64,000 nucleotides of DNA, taken from positions 1 through 64,000 of the forward strand of contig DAHXKG010000007.1 in assembly GCA_027366525.1 (NCBI GenBank), given 5' to 3'. The DNA comes from a candidate division FCPU426 bacterium (GTDB lineage Bacteria > Oederibacteriota > Muellerivitia > Muellerivitales > DAHXKG01). The translations under genes and the position numbers were made by a program. The notes under the pieces were generated by a model that was not told the DNA's origin, searched no databases, and saw only the letters and a program-made list of their open reading frames with translations. Shown here one piece after another: positions 10,232 to 16,812 of the stretch. Each line of letters starts with the position of its first letter. Positions within the stretch are counted from its first letter, which is position 1.

Positions 10232-10489
10232 GCTAAACCACTTTCGCAATTCTATGAATGACTTCAGAAATATAGCTTTGGTAAGGGATTTTATGCTTCT
10301 GGGCCATTTTTTTATCCGATTAATATCATTGCGATTTACTCTAATAGTAAGAGTCATGTCTTTCTTTCTGGCAGCCAATGCATCAGCCATTCTTCTTAAT
10401 TCTGGCCCAGTAACTGACCTATACTCATCTCGCTCAATAGCTTCCATGATTTCCTTTTCTTCTTGGTTTAAGTATTGTTGCTTTTTCAT
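10232..10489 (-). pseudogene. CopG-type antitoxin, frameshifted in an A7 run
   Basis: The ATG at 10489 opens a frame whose first 65 codons encode an antitoxin of the CopG type (ELRRMADALAARKKDM, TLTIRVNRNDINRIKK). At an A7 tract (10307-10313) the annotated frame goes wrong. Adding one A restores the family C-terminus MAQKHKIPYQSYISEVIHRI and a stop at 10232. The uncorrected frame ends at 10220 with an unrelated tail. The ATG overlaps the toxin remnant's stop by an ATGA junction. Transcriptional slippage on A7 could still make some correct protein. Confidence 0.65.
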
Positions 10490-10745
10490 TTATCTGCTCC
10501 TTTCAAATATTTCTTGGTATGTTTACGACTTGGAAATGCTGTTTTAAGAAAATAAAAGCCTTTACCTTCGACATATGGTATTACCCAAACTTGTCTTTTA
10601 TATTCAACCGACATTAGTCTTTGATGGATTTTTTAGGATGTCTCTCTATTCCAACAAATCAGGCGTTGATCAAATTTTCAAAACCGGTCTTACGAACTTG
10701 CCTTAGCAAGGCATCTTTTTCAAAACTCCAATAAAATTTATTCAC
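10486..10745 (-). pseudogene. Toxin remnant paired with the CopG-type antitoxin
   Basis: From GTG at 10745, the frame VNKFYWSFEKDALLRQVRKT runs to a TGA. Family-like sequence resumes (FVGIERHPKKSIKD) and then shifts frame to VWVIPYVEGKGFYFLKTAFP and SRKHTKKYLKGADK before its stop at 10486. The order DALLRQVRKTGFENL, VPYVE, FLKT, PSRKxTKKYL is that of BrnT-like type II toxins that precede CopG-type antitoxins. It has an internal stop and at least one frameshift, so it is inactive as written. Confidence 0.6.
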
Positions 10746-10915
10746 AATTTGATTAATTTTACAAATGTAAATACAATGATAATTTTTATTCAAAGCTCAA
10801 TCTAAGAGTCAACTTTTTAAAATAACCCGGAAGAATATCCACTTAAAATAATCTGATCCAAAAATTTCAAAATAAAATGTTTAATTTTTTTAGAAGAACT
10901 TCTCTTTAAAATGCT

Positions 10916-11010
10916 TTAATAGATGGGTAGTTCTGACACATTAATTGTTGCTGGGCGACTCATCCATTTAGAAGTGAAAGCATCGGTTTCGAATGTCCGT
11001 TTCGTCCGCT
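10916..11010 (-). repeat. Possible third, weak copy of the repeat element (R3)
   Basis: A minus-strand coding-like segment (TFETDAFTSKWMSRPATINV, stop at 10916) shares DAF-x-S-x-W and the AAAGCATCG core with R1 and R2. Identity is much lower than between R1 and R2. It sits downstream of higA on the same strand. The remaining sequence between 10746 and 11063 shows no gene. Confidence 0.3.
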
Positions 11011-11063
11011 TTTCTAGACAATAAAAAGTTTTCGATTTTTTAACGTCGAATTGCCTATAAAAA

Positions 11064-11174
11064 TTAAAGAAAAATCTCAACTTCAACACCACGAACTCTA
11101 CAAATTTTTTGAAAGACGGGCATAACTAATATCACGCGTTTTAAAGAAACTCCATATTTCAAGAGAGTTTTCAC
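11064..11174 (-). CDS. Possible 36-aa peptide downstream of higA
   Basis: GTG at 11172-11174 opens a 36-codon frame (KTLLKYGVSLKRVILVMPVF, ending VRGVEVEIFL) starting 18 nt after the higA stop. Codon use looks coding-like, but the length is at the noise level and no family is recognised. It could be the 5' end of another broken gene. Confidence 0.25.
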   Translation of the reverse strand: MKTLLKYGVSLKRVILVMPVFQKICRVRGVEVEIFL

Positions 11175-11192
11175 ATCCAACAGGCTGCTTCG

Positions 11193-11543
11193 CTAAACAT
11201 GTGCAGGTGTGCAGTGAAGTTTCTTATTATTTCCTTTTCGAACAACCGAAAGAGCAAATCCCGCAAAACCAAATACCTTCTCGATTGTTGACAAATCTGG
11301 AATTCTTTCCCCTGAAAACGACCTATAAAGGGATGTTCGGTTTAGGCCAGTTGCCTGTGAAAGTTTCCCAATCCCCCCAAGTGCGTCCACAATATTACGG
11401 AGCTTTTTACCTAAGAGAGCCGGATTATTTTCTGCCAAAGCGTTCTTGATATATTCCTCTCGAAAATCAACATCGCTTCGAAGCATTTCGATGGTCATTT
11501 CAGAAAGGCTACTTCCTAAGGATTTTCTGCTTTTTTTACTCAT
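11193..11543 (-). CDS. higA: HigA-type antitoxin (helix-turn-helix)
   Basis: 116 aa from ATG at 11541-11543. This start is preferred over an upstream in-frame one because AAAGGAT lies just before it and the extra residues fall inside the toxin gene. The core is an XRE-like helix-turn-helix typical of the HigA/YdaS-like addiction-module antidote family: IVDALGGIGKLSQATGLNRT and SLYRSFSGERIPDLSTIEKV, ending FALSVV. It overlaps the toxin stop by 8 nt (toxin first, antitoxin second, the usual HigBA order). The antitoxin binds the toxin and represses the operon. Both genes look intact, unlike the surrounding modules. Confidence 0.85.
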   Translation of the reverse strand: MSKKSRKSLGSSLSEMTIEMLRSDVDFREEYIKNALAENNPALLGKKLRNIVDALGGIGKLSQATGLNRTSLYRSFSGERIPDLSTIEKVFGFAGFALSVVRKGNNKKLHCTPAHV

Positions 11544-11880
11544 ATTTTTTATCCTTTTGGACTTTATAATCAGCCCAATATTTTTCTGCCGTAAGAATGT
11601 CTTTCTTTTGCGTTCCTTTATCTCCTCCACAAAGAAGGATGACTAAAACTGGTCCGTCAAACCCGAAGTAAACCCGATAACCCGGTCCAACATCAATCTT
11701 CAACTCATGGACTTCACCAGCCGAGCGAGTTTTACCCAAATTTCCCAACTCGATCCTTTCTAATCGATCGATAATTCTCCCTTTTCCGTAAATGTCCTTA
11801 AGAGTAAACAACCATTCCTTAAACGGTTCTTTCCCGTTTGGTAATTGAAAATTTTTTATCTGACGAGGCTTCGCCTGCAT
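11536..11880 (-). CDS. higB: HigB/RelE-type mRNA interferase toxin
   Basis: 114 aa from ATG at 11878-11880. The family core is complete: FQLPNGKEPFKEWLFTLKD, RIIDRLERIELGNLG, VHELKIDVGPGYRVYFGF and VLLCGGDKGTQKKDI, with a C-terminal YWADYK. This is the Gp49-like/HigB branch of the RelE superfamily, which cuts mRNA on the ribosome. An ATG nine codons upstream is in frame, but it lies inside the predicted promoter, so the shorter start is chosen. Translation is coupled to higA. Confidence 0.88.
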   Translation of the reverse strand: MQAKPRQIKNFQLPNGKEPFKEWLFTLKDIYGKGRIIDRLERIELGNLGKTRSAGEVHELKIDVGPGYRVYFGFDGPVLVILLCGGDKGTQKKDILTAEKYWADYKVQKDKKYE

Positions 11881-11886
11881 TGAATT

Positions 11887-11915
11887 ATTGTCGTCTTCTA
11901 GCGACATATTGTCAA
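11887..11915 (-). promoter_or_regulatory. higBA promoter and possible operator
   Basis: On the minus strand a perfect TTGACA (11910-11915) is followed after 17 nt by GACAAT (11887-11892). Transcription should start near 11880, exactly at the higB ATG, implying a leaderless mRNA. A small palindrome GACAATATGTC overlaps the -35 end and is a candidate HigA operator. Confidence 0.5.
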
Positions 11916-11969
11916 GACCTTGAGGTGTAAAATTCCTTTAGTTTCTCATCGACACTACAACCCTTTGGG

Positions 11970-12829
11970 TAAAAGTATTAAGACGATCTTTTCATACAAC
12001 CGAATCCCTTGATTTGAAAATAAATCTCACCCTTCCTTGAAAACCCGACAGGCCCAGAACCTCCCTTGAAATCGAAAGCTTTATCCTCCATTGGGCCCAG
12101 GATAATCCCGGCTGGGGTTATACCTCTCTTCACAAAGCTCTTAAATCCAATCACTTCAAAGCCAGTGATACCACCATTGCTAAAATACTGAAAAAACATG
12201 GTCTCGCATCCTCACCCCACCATAAGCAACAAAGACCCTCTTGGAAGAGTTTACCCAATCCCATTGGGAAGCCTTGGTGGGTTGCGACTTTTTCACTTGG
12301 GAAATTTTAACTCCTTTTGGACTCGTCACCCATTATGTTTTCTTTTTCATTCGTCATCGCACCCGACAGGTGCATATTGCGGCATTACCACTCACCCTCA
12401 TGAGCGCTGGAGGATGCAATTGGCCAGGAATCTCACCATGTCCGACTGGGGATTCCTCAAAAAGGGCCTGATGGTCCTTCATGACCGGGATAAGAAGTTT
12501 TGTGCTACCTATCGGCGCATTCTCCAGAACGAAGGAATTCAAACCCTGATGATTCCCTTCCAAAGTCCCAATTTGAATGCTTATGCCGAACGTGGGTTAA
12601 ATCCGTCAAAGAAGAGTGCTTATCTAAGATGATCATCCTCAGTGAGCCCATGTTACGAAGGGTTCTCAAGGAATATTTGGAACACTATCACACCGAAAGG
12701 AATCATCAAGGCCTCAACCAAATCCCTTTTCCATCGCCGGAATTAGCCCGTGGTAGCCCCCAAGGCAAGATCGTCCGTCACAAAAGACTCGGCGGACTCC
12801 TCAATTTCTACTACCGGGAGGCCGCATGA
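11970..12829 (+). mobile_element. Decayed IS transposase (rve/DDE integrase core)
   Basis: Three frames together encode an IS481/IS3-like integrase-core transposase. The N-terminal part has KPDRPRTSLEIESFILHWAQ and NPGWGYTSLHKAL. The first catalytic Asp is in ALVGCDFFTWE, the second in LHDRDKKF, and the Glu in NLNAYAERW, followed by HYHTERNHQGLNQ. Frameshifts fall near 12250, 12385 and 12595, so no full protein is made. I saw no clear terminal inverted repeats. It lies between HigBA and the TacA remnant and is probably the mobile source of part of this accessory region. Confidence 0.75.
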
Positions 12830-12915
12830 TGATCGTTTGAATAAATTTACCTAAAGGGTGTCGAAATGCCGTGAAATTGAATGAATTTCGATCGATAGCA
12901 ATAGTTCAGAAGAAC

Positions 12916-13190
12916 TCAAACGTAACCATGTCTGCGAGCAGCGGTTTTCAAAGCTTTATTTGGAAGAGAAGGATTTTCCATAACTTTCATGAAATGTACC
13001 CACTCTGCAGAGTTTAAAGAAATTCTACTTTGTGTCGTAATACCTTCTTGAACAACTTTAAGAGCATTAGAAATCAAAAAGGCACTAAGACTTAAACCAA
13101 TAACAGCAGCGGCTTCTCCAACAGTATTTTGTCTTTTGTGCGAATACGAATTTCAATTCTTTTCTCTCTTGTTTGAATAGCAGATTACAT
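12916..13190 (-). pseudogene. TacA-type (DUF1778) antitoxin remnant
   Basis: After correcting a frameshift near 13120, the minus strand encodes RIEIRIRTKDKILLEKAAAV, then IGLSLSAFLISNALKVVQEG, then SLNSAEWVHFMKVMENP and KALKTAARRHGYV, with a stop at 12916. This is the ribbon-helix-helix plus toxin-binding-tail layout of TacA antitoxins. A stop sits right after the likely ATG (13188-13190). No GNAT toxin (TacT) gene is left downstream, where the IS remnant lies, so the toxin has probably been lost. Confidence 0.6.
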
Positions 13191-13344
13191 TTCAGTCCCA
13201 TCTTAACTCGTGTATTCATAGACAACGATGTACGGATATTGTCTATACAAGAGTAAATTCAGGATTTTAGTCATTCAGGCGCCTTCTTTTTCAAACTTAT
13301 TTGCTAGATTCTTTAAGGCCGGATGATCCCTTTTGGCTCTCTAA

Positions 13345-13680
13345 CTAGATTTCAAGGCACATGGGCTGATTCAGGTTCACCAAGAATCGGATGGGCTGTC
13401 CCTCGTGGAAGAGATTGGAGGCCGCCACGACCAAGCTACTTCCCCGCAGTCCGCTGCCTTGACCGTCCACTTTCCATTCTTTATTTTTTCTTCTGTATTG
13501 GTTCCAGAATCAGACATCTGAATTCTCAGTGAGTCAAATATTTTTTGAGCAATGGACGATTGAATAAATGATTGACGGAGCTGAGCCGCGTTCTCAACTA
13601 TCACCATCCACAGAATGTCTCGGGCAACAAAGATCTGGACCTTGACGACGGCTGGTTCTCCACACAACTGAAGGGTTTCA
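13345..13680 (-). pseudogene. Broken gene of unknown function
   Basis: Two frames on the minus strand give continuous protein-like sequence: ETLQLCGEPAVVKVQIFVAR, VENAAQLRQSFIQSSIAQKI, SDSGTNTEEKIKNGKW, then after a frameshift near 13455 VDGQGSGLRGSSLVVAASNL and GQPIRFLVNLNQPMCLEI with a stop at 13345. A stop also precedes the first segment. I do not recognise the family. It lies downstream of repeat R2, as the 9542-10145 pseudogene lies downstream of R1. Confidence 0.4.
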
Positions 13681-13827
13681 TCCTATTGGATGCCGTTGGG
13701 TAAAATATTATTTGACCTTTATTACCGCAATCAAAATGACGAACCTGTCAAGGTCTTAGCATAAAAGCAAAGCTCAATAATATTTGGATTCAACTTTACC
13801 GCTAGCGCAGTTAAGTCGAAAAAGAAT

Positions 13828-14011
13828 CAAAATTTGATGATTTGATGCTCTCAATCGCATTATTTTGGCCAATTGGCATTACCAAAAAAGCATCGGCCTC
13901 TTGGAATGTAGAGTTTTTCAAATAAAAATCAAAAGAAATCAGTTAAGACGGTAGGGTAAAAGTTCAAAGCATCGATATGTGGCTAGCCTTTATAAATATT
14001 TTTCAAACTTT
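13828..14011 (-). repeat. Diverged repeat element copy R2
   Basis: Aligns with R1 (10034-10216) over about 180 nt. On the minus strand it follows brnA directly, as R1 follows the other CopG-type antitoxin. It encodes a coding-like peptide with the core EADAFLVMPIGQNNAIESIK. Many substitutions keep the peptide similar, which suggests it was once protein-coding. Confidence 0.6.
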
Positions 14012-14034
14012 TTTCCCAGCATGATTCGTTTCAC

Positions 14035-14322
14035 TTAACGATGAATTGAATTTGTCATTAATTCTTCTTCAATCTTTTCAGACAAATAAACCTTCATTAG
14101 AGATTGATATGGGATATCTTTCTTATTCGCCAGCATCTTTATTTTATTTAATGTTGGAAGAGGCAGTCGTAAAGAAATACTTTTAGAAGCTGGCTTCAAA
14201 TTTGGAAAGACAGTCCTTTTAGCTTTTGACCAATCTACAAATTCTGTTGAATCATGAGTCATCCAAAAATTTGCCCATTCCTTTTCCGAGTTGAATTTAG
14301 GTATAGGCTTAAGCTTTTCCAT
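14035..14322 (-). CDS. brnA: BrnA/CopG-type antitoxin
   Basis: 95 aa from ATG at 14320-14322. This start is chosen because AGGAGA lies 9 nt upstream, inside a longer in-frame extension. Family features: FWMTHDSTEFVD, then the ribbon-helix-helix SISLRLPLPTLNKIKMLANK with DIPYQSLMKVYLSEKI. These antitoxins dimerise on operator DNA and neutralise BrnT. The gene is intact and overlaps the end of the brnT reading frame, but the partner toxin carries an internal stop, so this may be an orphan antitoxin or repressor. Confidence 0.8.
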   Translation of the reverse strand: MEKLKPIPKFNSEKEWANFWMTHDSTEFVDWSKAKRTVFPNLKPASKSISLRLPLPTLNKIKMLANKKDIPYQSLMKVYLSEKIEEELMTNSIHR

Positions 14323-14611
14323 ATATTTTTCTCTCCTTGCCATTCATATTTCTTACGGATATGACACGTATTAGTTTTTCACGAACTGTAAATACAACAA
14401 CCAGATACCGACCTTGACTTGAATGTCCAAGAACTATCCCTCTATGCTCGCGCTAAGAATGTTTTTCATCCTCAAAAAATAATAGTGGCTCATTAAAAAA
14501 AACTTCCTCCGCTTCTTCTTGTCGCACATTATGTTTCACCCAATTCTTATAACTATTCTCTTTATCCCACAGGAATCCTTCACAACTATTTAATATTGAA
14601 TCAATATTCAT
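14309..14611 (-). pseudogene. brnT: BrnT-type toxin gene with an internal TAG stop
   Basis: ATG at 14609-14611 opens MNIDSILNSCEGFLWDKENS with the BrnT features YKNWVKHNVRQEEAEEVF and EPLLFFEDEKHS. A TAG then interrupts the frame, and the same frame continues with REHRGIVLGHSSQGRYLVVV and REKLIRVISVRNMN to a TAA at 14309. Apart from the TAG the length and motifs are those of a full DUF497 (BrnT) ribonuclease toxin. A single point mutation would explain the loss. Confidence 0.75.
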
Positions 14612-14622
14612 CTTACTAATAT

Positions 14623-14641
14623 GTATATCATTAAAATATAC
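14623..14641. promoter_or_regulatory. Inverted repeat upstream of brnTA
   Basis: GTATAT (14623-14628) and ATATAC (14636-14641) form a dyad 12 nt upstream of the brnT start. BrnA-type antitoxins bind such dyads over their own promoter, so this is a candidate operator. Confidence 0.3.
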
Positions 14642-14791
14642 AATTTTAAAAATCCCAAAATGGTTTTATTGTCACAAAAATCTCAAGGTTTTGAAACCAA
14701 TAAACAAAATCAACATTTTTCTGGAATTTTTACATGGGCACAGTTTGAATTTAAACTAAATCGATTTAGTGACCAAAAGTTCATTTTAAAA

Positions 14792-14866
14792 TGGCTGGGG
14801 CGGTAGGATTCGAACCTACGCATGCGGGATCCAAAATCCCGTGACTTACCGCTTGTCGACGCCCCA
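14792..14866 (-). tRNA. tRNA-Gln (UUG)
   Basis: 75 nt including an encoded CCA. The acceptor stem is TGGGGCG pairing with CGCCCCA, the anticodon stem-loop CGGGA-TTTTGGA-TCCCG puts TTG at 34-36, and the T arm has GGTTCGAATCC. The U1-A72 weak first pair and the sequence TGGGGCGTCG are typical of bacterial tRNA-Gln. Confidence 0.95.
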
Positions 14867-14961
14867 CCTAAAATCTGTATAAGTAATTGTAAGTATTATT
14901 TGCTTTGAATCAAGGAATTTTTAAATAAGACTTACCTTAAATTCATATTATTCTCATAAAC

Positions 14962-15936
14962 TTAAATAAACTTATTTTTTGGAAACCCTTTTTTAATTTC
15001 ATTTAAAAAATTCAAAACAATCTTTTCATATATCATTTTAAAAGCATTGAATGTTTTGGCATGTTGAGCATTAGGAACAAATACGAGTTGTCGATGTGGA
15101 CAAGCTGTACAATTAAATAAATGACGAATAGCCCGGGAAGAAATCAACTGATCTTCCTCTCCAACAAAATAAAGCACTGGAGTATGTCGCAATTGCTTAA
15201 CAACATTACACAAATTGAATTCTCTCAAACGCAGTGGAAGTCCTGTTTTTTGATCATAAATCGATAGACATTGCCTTAAAAAATAGGGCAAATACACTAT
15301 CCATCCCACCCATCTCTTATGGGCAACAAATGATTGAATATTTGGAAGTGGACTATCGGCAATAACTCCTTTTACAGACGGATGATGAACTGCAGATCGA
15401 AGTGCAGCCATGGCACTTAAAGACAATCCAAAATAAATAATTGGTGCTTGATTTTTATGAATTTTTTTTAAAAACTTTAAAGCCCCACTAAAATCTTTAG
15501 CTTCAAATACTCCACCTGAAAGCGGGAAATATTGACTCTCGCCATTGCCACGCAAATCAAACAATAAAATTTGATATCCGGCTTTTGATAAAAATGCCGC
15601 TCTTGATAACATCTGGTCACGATTATGTCCTAATCCATGGGACATAATAATCGTTCCTAGTGGATAACCTCGCTTCATACTCGGAATCCACCAACCCACA
15701 ATTTTAATGTGATCGGATGTTTCAAATGTAACCGATTGATATTTCAAATCATATTTTCCAGGTAATACCTCAATCGGTTTTCTGATTTTCGATTCCGCAA
15801 TAATTGACTCAGCCACGCGAGTAGGTAAATATAAATATACCAACCCTAATCCAATAAGCAGCAATCCTAATAATCCACCGCTCAAAATGAAAATTGTTTT
15901 TTTAAAAACTTTTTTATTTAAATATTTTTGTGCCAT
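14962..15936 (-). CDS. Membrane-anchored alpha/beta hydrolase
   Basis: 324 aa. A single transmembrane segment (about 14-36) anchors an S33/Hydrolase_4-type alpha/beta hydrolase. The oxyanion region is MSHGLGHNRD (about 98-107), the nucleophile is Ser172 in YFGLSLSA, and the likely acid and base are in GEEDQ (about 262) and NAQHAKTF (about 292). The nucleophile elbow GLSLS lacks the usual final Gly. Relatives are annotated as lipases, esterases or acyl-peptidases; the substrate is unknown. Its start overlaps the ispE end by 19 nt, so the two are co-transcribed. Confidence 0.85.
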   Translation of the reverse strand: MAQKYLNKKVFKKTIFILSGGLLGLLLIGLGLVYLYLPTRVAESIIAESKIRKPIEVLPGKYDLKYQSVTFETSDHIKIVGWWIPSMKRGYPLGTIIMSHGLGHNRDQMLSRAAFLSKAGYQILLFDLRGNGESQYFPLSGGVFEAKDFSGALKFLKKIHKNQAPIIYFGLSLSAMAALRSAVHHPSVKGVIADSPLPNIQSFVAHKRWVGWIVYLPYFLRQCLSIYDQKTGLPLRLREFNLCNVVKQLRHTPVLYFVGEEDQLISSRAIRHLFNCTACPHRQLVFVPNAQHAKTFNAFKMIYEKIVLNFLNEIKKGFPKNKFI

Positions 15937-16808
15937 TCAATTCCACCTAAAATACTTTGACATTTAAAAACATCCAATCCCCATGTTTTTGTTTTTATAA
16001 AAAAATCATCCTGATCTTTTTCCGCCTCCAAAATAACAAATATTGTTGGTCCACTTCCAGAGACTAAGATCTTTAATGGTTTCATGAGCGCTAGGCTTCC
16101 TTTGATTGCCGCAATTTCCGGCATCAAACTTAAAATAGCTGGTTCTAATCCATTAAAAAAAAACGGAATAAGTTGATTCACATCTGAGCGATTGCACCAT
16201 TTTAAAAATTCTTGTGTTTGATGAGGTTCAGATGAAAAAATAATTTTTTCATGTTGATAGACTTGTGCGGTCGAAAGTTCTTTTTTTATTTTCAATAAGA
16301 CCATATAGAATTGAACTTTTGATGAAATCGGCTGTATTTGATCGCCTCGCCCTGTTCCCCAAGCCATCCCGCCAGTTAAAAAAAATGGGACATCGGCCCC
16401 TAGTGTCCTGGCCAGTTGCTGCATGCGAGTTAATGGTAAGTCTGTTTGAAATAGCTGATTCAGCCCCACTAGCATCCCTGCGGCATTACTTGAACCTCCA
16501 CCTAATCCGGCCGCAATAGGAATTTGCTTCTTAAGGCGTATGGATATTCCTGCCTTTTTTTTCAAAACATTTTCAAAAAAAATTTCAACCGCTTTCATAA
16601 CCAAATTGGAAGGATCGGCCTTTAAGACGTCCGGAGGTTCAATTTGAAAATCAATTTTTGAATGAGTTGCGCTGATTGTTATTTCATCATAAAGATTAAT
16701 GGCCTGAAAAATAGTTGATATCTCATGATACTGATCCGGTCGTTTTTTAAGAACCTCTAGCACAAAATTAACTTTTGCTGGAGTTCGAATAAATATTTCA
16801 GAATTCAA
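15918..16808 (-). CDS. ispE: 4-diphosphocytidyl-2-C-methyl-D-erythritol kinase
   Basis: 296 aa, normal length. It phosphorylates CDP-ME in the non-mevalonate (MEP) isoprenoid pathway in the cytoplasm. GHMP-kinase features: the substrate motif PAKVNFVLEVL (10-20), the ATP loop PIAAGLGGGSSNAAG (97-111) and the C-terminal GSGPTIFVI. The start is TTG, 4 nt after the stop of the upstream TPR gene and just behind AAGG. It supplies precursor for undecaprenyl phosphate, linking it in function to uppS and the WecA-like gene elsewhere in the window. Confidence 0.93.
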   Translation of the reverse strand: MNSEIFIRTPAKVNFVLEVLKKRPDQYHEISTIFQAINLYDEITISATHSKIDFQIEPPDVLKADPSNLVMKAVEIFFENVLKKKAGISIRLKKQIPIAAGLGGGSSNAAGMLVGLNQLFQTDLPLTRMQQLARTLGADVPFFLTGGMAWGTGRGDQIQPISSKVQFYMVLLKIKKELSTAQVYQHEKIIFSSEPHQTQEFLKWCNRSDVNQLIPFFFNGLEPAILSLMPEIAAIKGSLALMKPLKILVSGSGPTIFVILEAEKDQDDFFIKTKTWGLDVFKCQSILGGIEWHKNI

Positions 16809-16812
16809 GCCC

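Noticed and set aside
10034-14011. Integron attC sites as the explanation of R1/R2
   Set aside because: The copies lack paired R/L boxes with the GTTRRRY core and extended imperfect dyad, and no integrase gene is present; the shared part looks protein-coding instead.
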